NCBI GenBank assembly: GCA_026225945.1
Contig: JAMJFZ010000597.1
Span: forward strand, 4,484,001-4,548,000
Length of the DNA: 64,000 nucleotides
Direction: 5' to 3'
DNA from: Cricetomys ansorgei
Taxonomy: Eukaryota > Chordata > Mammalia > Rodentia > Nesomyidae
Shown: piece by piece, positions 54,806 through 64,000 of the stretch
Numbering within the stretch: position 1 is the stretch's first letter
Layout of the letters: every line of letters starts with the position of its first letter
Notes under the pieces: generated by a model
The model's database searches: none
What the model was told of the DNA's origin: nothing
The model's input: only the letters and a program-made list of their open reading frames with translations
Made by a program: the position numbers and the translations under genes

Positions 54806-57800
54806 GAAGGCTCTCATACTCTAGAGGAGGGCTTGACCACCCTCCACATCTCTGCCTAAAACATAACACAGCATGCATTAAGACACACTGTTTCATAACA
54901 CCGACAGGAAGGAACCACAAGGCACTTCCCTCTGGGGAGCCAGGATACGGGAGTGATTCCCAGGCATCCTTGGGAGAACATTGACATTTATCACAACATG
55001 AGCTCCACCTGACTTTACCGCCGTTTTCTTACCCAGCTCTAACAGCCTGAATGTGCTGAAGCTCCACAGGATGAGCCAACATGTTCCAAGTTTCATGACT
55101 GCTGGATATGTGCCATGCATGGGCTTGAGCCGAGCATTGTCTGACTCCCAAGCCCAGGGTTCTGTTCAGTATCCCATAACGAGGCTTCTGGAACTGCACA
55201 GAACAGAGCATCTGCGGCACGAACCTCAACAATAACCACCACCCAGGCCATTGACACGGGACCAGAGATAGTTTATCTGGCTGAGCCTTCACCAATTCAT
55301 CATGGAGAAGGAGAAGGTCTTGTCTTTAACAACCAGATCCACATTGTTTCATCTGGGGCACCACCATTTGTTATCCTTGCAAGAGCTCAACCTAAGTTAA
55401 CTGTTAGGTAAACAGCATAGAGTTCAATCCCAGGGTTAAGCTGAGTCATCCTCATTCCCAGCCTCTATAAAATCCTGAGTTACAAGAGCTCTGAACAGGG
55501 AGCAGCAGCCAGGGATAGATGGGACAGTGCTTCTGTGCTCCTTCAGGGGCTATCCTGCAGGATGGAGAGGCAGGCAGCCAGTCCCCTTTTCCAGGCTGGA
55601 CCCCAAGGACTCCCAGACCCCATTGGTACTGGCAAGGTTTATTAGATCTGATGCCCAGGCATACAGAGCTGGGAGCTCCCACAGCTCAGGGGACATTTGC
55701 CCAAGGTGACCTGTAGCCGACTCCTTCTGTAGCCTTCTGCCCTGTTTCTTCCTGGCATTTTGAATAGTTTATTTGTGAACATAGACTTCAACCTTGCATT
55801 TGCATCTTCCTAGTTGTTGACTTTGGCTCTTGGATCTCAAAGTCCTCTCAAATTGTTATAAAAATATAAGTATGTGAATATATGCAAATCAGACATACCT
55901 TGCCAACCATTGGATCTAGCACAGAGCAACTATAACGGGGATGGTCGCTTTTGTTGTTGTTGTTCCCATGCTATTACATTTCTCTAGCGAAATTGAAGAA
56001 ATTACCTCCTGTGCACCAAATAAGATTGTCTTAATAAGTAAATGTGCATTGGAATACAGCCATAGTTACTTAAGTAATGTGCCTGTTTCCCCCCCATAAG
56101 GACAGGTGGATAGCTGAAGCACACATTATCTAGCTCAAAAAAAAAAACAACCCAAAAATGCTATCTTTTTGCAGAAAAGTTAGACAACCCTGTTCCGACA
56201 TAGTTACAAGCATTTGTTTTCAGGGTGATGACCCCCACTGGGCTAGCTAACAACTCAAGGGTCATCCTGGCAGAGTCTTGTGTGTCCTTCCAAACTCAGT
56301 GTTTCTCTCTGTGCATCTCTGACCCTTAAGGTGCAATTAGGGCTCAGCAAATGATGCACTTTGGAGCCCTTCCTAACACACTTTGGGCACACACTTCCAA
56401 AGAGCCCCTGCAGGAAGATGGATTGAGTTTTTCTGAAGATCAGAACTGAGGAAATGAGTGACAAATTGGAATCTTAAAAAGGGTATTTGTGAATCTGAGA
56501 TGTTCCCAGCAGCCTCTATTCTGAGGCTGCCTCTCCCCTCTGGAGTAGGGGATGTGCTGACCTAGTCTCCCTGTCTCACTGTTTCCCACTACCTGTATCA
56601 GCACCCTGGGTCTTAGCTAGGGACTATTTTCCCCCATAGACAGGGGGAGGAAACCCTCTTTTTTTTTTTTTTGTAAAGAGATTGCCTTGAAAAAATTAAT
56701 AACTATCTACCATCCAAGAGGGCACACATGGAGGGCAAACATGTCACAGTGACTCCTCTGGTCCTTACAGTGACCAATTTGGCTTACCCAGTTTCAATAC
56801 ATGAACTGGCGAATGTTTGTTTTCCTCTGTGGATTTACGTGGTTTTTTGTTTGTTTGTTTTGTTTTGTTTCGTTTCAACCACCCTCATGCTCACATTTTT
56901 TGAGCAAACCTCCTTGAGGGAAGAGAACTAGAATTTTTCGAAGCAATATGACCAATCATTCGTCTGCAAGCTGGGTATGAAATCACTCTGTCACCTTGGC
57001 CAGCAGCCTCCCACCCCAACCTTCCTGGCTTGCCTTCTCAGCTCCCTGGAGTACCAGAGGCCTGGCCTTCCCCACCTCTTGGTGAGCAAAGGCCTGACAG
57101 TAGACAGCAGGACAGAAACCCTGTTTCTCCCACACCTCTACACTGCCTACAACACATCGTAGCTCTTCCCATCAAGTCTGACAACACTCTCCTTCGGCTC
57201 TTTCTTTGGGCTTTAGTCCTGAAATGGTCCTTTAGAGGATTTTTAAAAGCCACTGATAGGGAGAACACTGAACACACAGCTCTTCCCAGAGGCCCGATGG
57301 GAAGCTACACAGAGACAAAAAACAACACCCGTTCTTCATCATTGAGGATCAGGTAGCCCACCACCTGCTCAGAAACACTGCCCCCCTCCTGTAGATATCC
57401 CCATGGACCCAAATCCTGAGCCCATGGCATCTTGATTATCTAGGAGGGGAAGCTGGTCCTCCAGGGGTTTGTGCTCGCTTTTAAGGATTTCCCTGTGAGT
57501 GATTTATAACTGCCTGCTTCCTTAAAGACTTGCAGCCAGATGTCAATAAAAATCACCAGAGGCTAAGAGAATTAAAAATAAGAGCCAGCAAAAGGAGCAG
57601 GGAAGAGAAGATGACATGAGCTGAAGTGGGATCGCTCCTGAGCACCAGGAGTCCTAGGGAGACCTCGAGGCTCGGGCGGAGGAAGATCAGCAGTACCTTT
57701 GCTCATTGAAAGCATCGTGGAACAAAGAGTAGTACAGCTTAACCACCCCAGAGGGACCCGTAGCTCTAACAAAAGCAGAGCTGGAGGCGATTTTACATTT

Positions 57801-57891
57801 CAGGACTTTTCAAGTGCACTCATGTTGTATATCTTCATGCTTATACACCAGGATCTGGGATAGCCTTTGCTTTACTTTTAGTTTTTAAAAT

Positions 57892-57892
<1 letters not shown>

Positions 57893-57943
<51 letters not shown>
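57893..57943. repeat. (TTA)n microsatellite
   Basis: About 15 ATT/TTA units followed by three ACT units. Confidence 0.95.
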
Positions 57944-58077
57944 TACTACTACAGTGGGAAAGGGCTTGTATGAAGGTCAAGGGACAACTTTGTGGAGTCC
58001 CTTCATTCTCTCCTGTGTTACCCACTGACCCATCTTGCCCATCTGCTTTTCCTTTTCTTTTTTAAAATTAGCTTATA

Positions 58078-58380
58078 GGGCTTGGGAGATGACTCAATGG
58101 GAAATAGTGTTTGTTGTGTGAGCATGAGTATCTGAGGTTTGGTCCCTAGCACACATGTATTTTTAAAAAGACATGGTCGCACCTATAACCAAAGCCCTGA
58201 AGGGTGGAGACAAGAGTATCACTGGGGCTTGCTGGTCGCCAATCTACCTGAAAAACAATAAGCTTTGGGTTCAGTGAAAGACCTCAAGGGAATGGACTGA
58301 GAGTGATGGAGAAGACACCCAACATCCTTTTTTGGCCTCCAGTTAGGTGTGTGGGCATGCACCCCTAGACACACACACAC
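58078..58380 (+). repeat. RSINE1/B4-type SINE
   Basis: GGGCTTGGGAGATGACTCAA head, GTTCAGTGAAAGACCTCAAG and TTTTTGGCCTCCAGTTAGG, then a CA-rich tail to 58460. Confidence 0.7.
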
Positions 58381-58754
58381 AAACACACACACATGTATCC
58401 ACTTAGGTATGTAGGCATGCAACCCTACACACACAGTATACAGACACCACACACACACACAAATGTGTATATATATACAGGCATTTATCTACTTAGGGTC
58501 CTAGCTCTTCCTGGCTTGCAGATAGCTCCATTTTTACTATGTCCTCAAAGGGTATTAGGGAAGTGGGGATCAAGGGACAAGGGAGAGACTCCATATAATA
58601 AGAAAAATACTTTCAAGAAGGATATTTGATGACTATTATCTAGGATAAAGAACTATTATTTTTCAATGACAAAAAGAAGATAACTTTTTTAATGGATGAA
58701 ATTTTTGAATAGCCATCTCTCTGGAGAATATACACAAATGGCCAACTAAGATTT

Positions 58755-58848
58755 AGGGCTCGGGAGATGGCTCAATGAGTAAAATTGCTTGCTGTGTGAG
58801 CACGTATATCTGGGTTTGGAGCCCCAGCACACATGGTTTTAAAAAGCA
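58755..58848 (+). repeat. RSINE1/B4-type SINE fragment
   Basis: AGGGCTCGGGAGATGGCTCA through GGAGCCCCAGCACACATGG; only the tRNA-related head remains. Confidence 0.6.
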
Positions 58849-59509
58849 TTCATTTTTACCATCTGAAAATATGTACAACATCAAAGATGCTCAACCACCA
58901 AAGAAACAAAACCCAGAATAACAACGCAATATCTACCCAATCAACAGAGGGAAATAATGCCTGGTACTGGAAAACCAGCCAACTGCTAGTGAAGTCATGG
59001 ATCTTGGAGGAGAACCTGCTACAACCACCACTTTACTGAAACCAGAATCACCCCTAACTACATTCCAAATACGTTCTCATACCCACACGTAAGCACAGTT
59101 CGCTTCTCATTAAGGAAACTTCTCTTTGCAACAGACAGAAACCATTACGGAGAACCACAACCAATCAAAATGCAGAGTTATGGAGCCCAGTCCCATACTA
59201 CAGTATAACTCGTGCACCTAAGGCTCAGGGAACATTGTGAAAGAGGAGGTAGAAAGACTGTAAGAGCCAGAGGAGCAGGGAGTTTTCTCTGAAACTGTCT
59301 CTCCTGAGAATGTCAGAAGCTACGCCTATAAAATCTCACCAACATGGCTACCTAAACAGGAGCCAAACAAGAATGAGACTAATCCTTGTGCACAGGGGAA
59401 AGATACAAGGCCTCAACCCTACAGATATCTAAAGAATGCTGAGAGTAGGAAAATAGTCTTCTCTGAGGAAGAGCATACTGATTGGTTATCCAATACCAAA
59501 TGGTCAGCA

Positions 59510-59780
59510 CTGAAAACATATAGATCACATACATATAAGTAACATTACATAGACTGAGCAGATTGTATTTATGTATATAAAAGATATAATATATATTAGA
59601 AATATATAATATATTATGCATGACACATAAATATATATTAAAATAATATAATATATTAGAAATATATATGCAATGATGAACAAGGCCATGAATTTGAAAG
59701 AAAGCAAGGAGGCGTATATGGGAAGGTTTAGAGAGAGAAAGGGGAAGGGGAAATAATATAATATAATTATATTATAATCT
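59510..59780. repeat. AT-rich low-complexity segment
   Basis: A very A/T-rich stretch in which TAATATATTAGAAATATAT occurs at about 59590 (one-base variant) and 59645. Confidence 0.7.
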
Positions 59781-59799
59781 CAAAAAAACAATTTAAAGA

Positions 59800-60175
59800 A
59801 TACAGTCCCATTATGATAGCAAAAATCACAAAATCAAATAACAAATTTGATGAGGATGCAGAAAAATTAGAGCACATATATTGTTGATAGAAATAGTAAA
59901 TGGTGAAATCACTTTAGCAGTTCCTCTAAAGGTTAAGCAGAACCACATGGATCCAGTTCTACTCCTTGGGTTTACCCAGGAGAAAAGAAAACATGTCTAC
60001 AGAAAACACTTGAACAATGACCATAGCAGCCTTTCCTGCAATAGCCACAAGGTGGACACAGACTAAATGCTTATTAAATAATCAATGGCTGAACAAAATG
60101 TGGTGTAACCATACAACAGAATACTACTCAGTCTCAAACACGTATATGCTAGAATATACATCTGGGGGTGGGGGT
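59800..60175 (+). repeat. Ancient L1 LINE, 3' portion
   Basis: GTTGATAGAAATAGTAAATG, TTTAGCAGTTCCTCTAAAGG, TGGGTTTACCCAGGAGAAAA and GGTGTAACCATACAACAGAA match the usual order of the end of L1 ORF2/3' UTR. No usable frame remains. Confidence 0.8.
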
Positions 60176-60395
60176 GAGGCAGCTAGATAGATGGCTCAGT
60201 GGTTAAGAGCACATGCTCCTCTTGCAGAGGACATGAGTTCAATTCCCAGCACCCATGTCAGATAGTTCACAACTATCCATAACTACAGCTCTGGGTAGAC
60301 CAACGCCCTCTCCTGGCCTCCACAGGTACTACACTCATGTGCACATACTCCCTCCCCACACATGGATAATTAAAAATAATAAAAATAACAAATGA
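60176..60395 (+). repeat. B2/B3 SINE nested in the L1
   Basis: GCTAGATAGATGGCTCAGTG to ATTAAAAATAATAAAAATAA, interrupting L1 sequence that resumes after it. Confidence 0.88.
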
Positions 60396-60640
60396 AATGA
60401 TGAACCTTCGAATCATTATGCTAAATGAAAGAAACCAGTCACAAAAGACACATGTTACATGACCTTATTCATATGCAATTTTAAAATACAAAGTAAATTG
60501 TGGTTGCTTAGGACAGGGGGATAGAAAGAATGAATAGTGACTGTTGACATGAAGTGAGTTTCTTGAAGTTGATGAATTAGATTGTGATGATGACTATGTA
60601 ATTCTGAACGTATTAAAAACCAGTGTATATGGTATATGGG
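60396..60640 (+). repeat. Ancient L1, 3' UTR continued
   Basis: TGCTAAATGAAAGAAACCAG, GACACATGTTACATGAC and GTGGTTGCTTAGGACAGGG continue the L1 interrupted at 60176. Confidence 0.75.
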
Positions 60641-60731
60641 TTACATATTCATAAAGCTGGTTTAAAACTGAGAGGGAGAACACAGGCTGACCTTGTATTT
60701 TCACCTCCATGGACAGTTTCCTCAAACATAA

Positions 60732-60840
60732 AAAGGTCTGGGCTGGAGAAAAAGTTCAGTCAGAGTGCTTGCCTGCCATGTGCAAAGTCCTGGGTTCACT
60801 CCCCAGCACCACAGAGCTGAACCAAAGCATAAAGAGAGAA
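60732..60840 (+). repeat. ID-type SINE
   Basis: GGGCTGGAGAAAAAGTTCAG, GTGCTTGCCTGCCATGTGC and GGGTTCACTCCCCAGCACC. Confidence 0.75.
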
Positions 60841-61076
60841 GAGACAGTATCTAAATCCTTCAGTGTATACAAAGCAAGAAAAACAGTTGAGAATAGACAT
60901 TGTGTTTACTTCTCTAATGGGGTGGTGTTGAAAGATGTGAGGGGGGCACAAGGAAAACCCTGAAAGAAGAGAAGGGACAAGAGGCATGGATTCAACAAAG
61001 CTACTACAGACAGGCATGTACAAACAGGGCCAGGTGCAAGCCGGGATGCTGCAGTCTAGACAAGGTCACAGGTGCA

Positions 61077-61078
<2 letters not shown>

Positions 61079-61157
<79 letters not shown>

Positions 61158-61161
61158 ACCA
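61079..61161. repeat. (CT)n(CA)n compound microsatellite
   Basis: About 26 CT units then about 14 CA units. Confidence 0.95.
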
Positions 61162-62045
61162 GTTCCAAAGTAGGACTTTTTTCTTTTTGGGGGCAGGGTG
61201 TATACCATTTCTCATGGGATGCACTTGAACCTCTGCCAGAGAAGGCATTCACAAAGACTTGCTTTATGATCATGAGCACAAGTGGAGACTGTGCCCGGCA
61301 GTTCCCATCCTGAAATCTATGAATAAATAAAGACAGGATCTGTCCCACACTCAGAGATTCCCAGACTTGTTCTGTCTTCATCTGTAGGCAGAGATTAGGG
61401 AAACAGGACTGTGAGCTATTCCAAGCTCATTCCACCAGCTGTTCCTCTGGGATTTCAGCTGAGAAATTCCCAGATGTGCTGGCTTCCTCTCTGTGCATCC
61501 CCTCCCGATGTAACCGATGTAACCTAACCGGCACAAACAGGAGATCACCTGTTACCCTGTTACCCAGCTCTCCTGCTGCTGCTGGGTGCCTAGAAAGGAA
61601 TTTCAGCTCAGCAGGAGAAGCAGCTGAGAACTGCACAGTGCTGGCACCCTGCCAACTCATCAGAGAAGCCAAGGCCAGAGACTTTTCTGGATGTTTTTTT
61701 GTTCTGATCTCTCTTTTCCCAAACTCTAGGCTTAGCCAGAGTCCAAGCTGCCCAGTGTGCCTGAAATGGCCATGTCATCTCCCAAGATGGCAGATTAGGG
61801 AGCTTGGTGCTGGGTGCTTCCAGCTCTAAGTACCACAGAGAAACCGGAAACAATCCCAGCAGGGGTGGGTCATGAACAGGGGTCTGCAGGTTTCAAGTGC
61901 GCTGCACCAGCTCTAGGTGAAACTCCTTGAACTCCTTCAGTGCTCCCTAAATGACCACCATTTAAAGCAGCAGTAAATGGATGAGATTTTTGTCTCCAAA
62001 AATAGTCCTCAGGGCATCTAAAATTGCCTTCTATCCTAAGCAGAC

Positions 62046-62298
62046 CAGTCCCTCGGGGATGATGTCGCTATTTCTAAACCATCCCTGTTTTCCCAGCATG
62101 CCTTCATCAGACCCTAATTTCCGTCCAGGCCACCGGACCTGAGGCTATCCAGGTTCATTCGTCTCCTTCCTGGTCCCTCTCTACCCTTCACTGCCTGAGC
62201 TGCCTCCAAAGAGGAAATTCTCAAGTTGTGCATTCTACTTGCTGTTACCGAGTTAAAGACCTTTAACCTGTTACGTGGCTTAGAAGAGAAGAAACAGT
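62046..62298. repeat. Direct duplication, copy A
   Basis: A segment from CAGTCCCTCGGGGATGATGT to TAGAAGAGAAGAAACAG. It recurs at 63508-63760 with roughly 85% identity by eye. I do not recognise it as a repeat family. Confidence 0.85.
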
Positions 62299-62299
62299 C

Positions 62300-62465
62300 C
62301 TCTTGGAAGCTCCTAGCACTTTAGACAGGAGGATCAGGAGGTCAAGGCCATCCTCGTCTATGTGGGGAGTCTGAGGCCAGCCTGAGCTCCCTGAGACTCT
62401 TTCTTAATAAAAATGAAGATGATGACAATGAGGAGGGGGAGGGGGAGGGGAGGGGGAGGAGGATA
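62300..62465 (+). repeat. Old B1-type SINE plus purine tail
   Basis: AGCACTTTAGACAGGAGGAT, AGGCCAGCCTGAGCTCCCT and AATAAAAATGAAG, then a (GAGGGG)n run to 62463. It follows directly after copy A of the duplication. Confidence 0.6.
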
Positions 62466-62689
62466 ACAATACTAATAACAGCAATAAAACAAACTTTTCA
62501 AAATGAATGGTCCCTTGGAGAAGTGGCCTGGGTAGTTCTCTGTCACTGAGTTGTGATTTAATTCCTAAAAATAAAGGTTAGAAACTAAAAATAAAGGTTG
62601 GAGAATAAAGAAGAGGCTGGCCTTCTCTAATAGACATATTCTGGGAGGTGGGAGATAGCTCCAATTTGCTTTCTCCATATGCAGGTTTA

Positions 62690-63000
62690 TCTGTTCTGGA
62701 AACATAAAATATGTGATTTTGTGTCTGACTTCCTTCACCTAAACAATGTTTTGAAGTTCATCTGTGTTGTAGCATTTATTAGAACCTCATTTCGTTTTGT
62801 AGCTGACTAATATTCCATTGTATAGATATACCACATTTTGTTTATCTATTTATCTGTTCATAGACATGAGTTATTTCTACCTTTTAGCTGTTAGAAATAG
62901 CATTTCTATAAATATTAGTATATCCACTTTTGTTGGAACCCTTACTTTCAGTTGTTTTATATATATGCCTGAAAGTGGAACTTCCAAGCCATGTGACTTA
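62690..63000 (-). repeat. Ancient L1 3' fragment, antisense
   Basis: GCTGACTAATATTCCATTGT, GATATACCACATTTTGTTTA, CTACCTTTTAGCTGTTAGAA and GCCTGAAAGTGGAACTTCC are the reverse of the same L1 end seen at 59800. Confidence 0.8.
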
Positions 63001-63507
63001 ATCTCACCAACACAAGTAGTCTCTGTTTAGATGATGTCATGAGATAAGAGTCCAAGGCTCTTTGGCGATATTTCATCATGATTTCCCTGACCTTGTGACT
63101 CCTTGAAGGGGATTGTTTTGATACCAATCTCTTTCTGTTTGGAACACTTTCATTGCACAAGGGATTTCCTGTCCTCTGCTGAATACACTCATACCGCAAT
63201 ACTGCTGGGCAAATAGTTAGGTCTGTCCTACAGATGCAAAAGGGCCTTAGCAAGGCCACGTGCCATGAAGGTCCAGCCAAAACTGACACTCCAACCCAAT
63301 GATCTTTCCACATGACCACAGGGCCCTCTGTTCATCTGTCCATCATCTGTCTCTCTGTCCAAAGTCATTTCGAAATAGTTGTCTTTCTGGAATTGGTTCT
63401 CAGATCTCCATTGTTTAGATACGGGTGATGGGTCAGGGTGGGCACGGGCTTCTGTGGACACTCTGCCAGCTGGTACCTCCTTATCATTTTTTCAACTTTA
63501 TTTTGCA

Positions 63508-63760
63508 GTCCCTCAGGAATGACGTCATTATCTCTGGAAAAAATCCCTGTTTTCCCAGAATGCCTTCATCAGACCCTAATTTCCATCCAGGCCGCCTGAG
63601 GCTCGAGGCTCTCCAGGTTCGTTCCTCTCCTTCATGGTCCCTCTCTACATCATTGCCTGAGCTGCCTCCCAAGCAGGAAATTCTCAAGTTGTGCATTCCA
63701 CCTGCTGCTACCAAGTTAGAGACCTTTAACCTGCCATGTGGCTTAGAAGAGAAGAAACAG
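63508..63760. repeat. Direct duplication, copy B
   Basis: CAGTCCCTCAGGAATGACGT to TAGAAGAGAAGAAACAG, collinear with 62046-62298 apart from a few small indels near GGCCACCGGACC/GGCCGCC. Confidence 0.85.
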
Positions 63761-63769
63761 ATGGAATCA

Positions 63770-63950
63770 GGAGCCCTGGACACGCTAGGCAAGTGCTCTG
63801 CCACTCACCTGCTATCCCCAGCACTGTTCAACATTTTGATTTTCAGTCAGGTTCCCACCAAATTGCCCAGAACGGCTGGCCTTGAACTCACAATCCTCCT
63901 GCCTCAGCATCTCCAATAGCTAAGGTACCAGGCTTACAGCACTAGGTCTG
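63770..63950 (-). repeat. B4-type SINE, antisense
   Basis: GCTAGGCAAGTGCTCTGCCA (antisense ID part), then GGCCTTGAACTCACAATCCT and GGTACCAGGCTTACAGCAC (antisense B1 part). Confidence 0.7.
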
Positions 63951-64000
63951 GATGGCATCTCATTTCTAACCTGCCCTTTCTCCTGGGGCAGATTCTGCCC

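Larger units (their letters stand above)
38700..64000. other. Region upstream of the recognised Irag1 exons; no supported gene
   Basis: In mammals Ctr9 lies upstream of Irag1, but I recognise no Ctr9 exon. No open frame resembles a known protein, and the long ones sit on CA/GT arrays. The region may be a 5' intron of longer Irag1 transcripts or intergenic. I see no CpG island. Intervals 39780-41770, 44000-44940, 45130-46800, 48430-49400, 50500-51700, 52700-53850 and 54810-57890 look mostly unique, with nothing that I can name. Confidence 0.6.

Overview
This is a window of mammalian nuclear DNA from a muroid rodent. The tRNA- and 7SL-derived SINEs are of the rodent types B1, B2/B3, B4/RSINE1 and ID. 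Long microsatellites are frequent, unique sequence is CpG-poor, and genes are split into short exons with GT/AG borders. The B2-class copies are mostly of the older B3-like form, and many B1 copies carry the 'CTCACAGAGATC' variant. That argues against Mus and is compatible with a cricetid, but the species call is weak.

The only protein-coding gene I can support is Irag1 (older names Mrvi1, IRAG), on the minus strand. Nine consecutive exons, at 38431-38490 (coding part), 23971-24071, 22170-22240, 20028-20201, 18980-19057, 18302-18354, 18089-18136, 15510-16121 and 13145-13223, join in one open frame. All borders are GT/AG, and together they encode the N-terminal 425 residues. The product is the ER-anchored protein that links cGMP-dependent kinase I-beta to the IP3 receptor and mediates NO/cGMP suppression of calcium release in smooth muscle and platelets. 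The coiled coil, the kinase sites around the RRVS motif and the C-terminal membrane anchor are not seen. They must lie beyond the low-coordinate end.

Layout: 1-13144 is the intron after the last visible exon, with SINEs, an LTR-like stretch and DNA-transposon relics. 13145-24071 is the exon cluster. 24072-38430 is a 14.4 kb intron rich in microsatellites. 38431-38700 holds the first recognised coding exon and its leader, and the N-terminus is ambiguous there. 38700-64000 lies upstream of that exon (5' intron or intergenic DNA). I find no supported coding sequence in it. It carries several structured tandem arrays, notably a CA-rich array of about 940 bp with higher-order duplications, a 94-bp-period array, a GT-rich minisatellite, a nested SINE-in-LINE insertion, and a roughly 250-bp direct duplication of non-repeat-like sequence at 62.0 and 63.5 kb.

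I found no new biological system. The most useful observations concern Irag1 itself: the out-of-frame remnant of a longer N-terminus, a NAGNAG acceptor, and a pyrimidine tract just after a donor. The unexplained 62/63.5 kb duplication is also worth checking. Repeat family names are from memory of consensus sequences and were not checked by a search.
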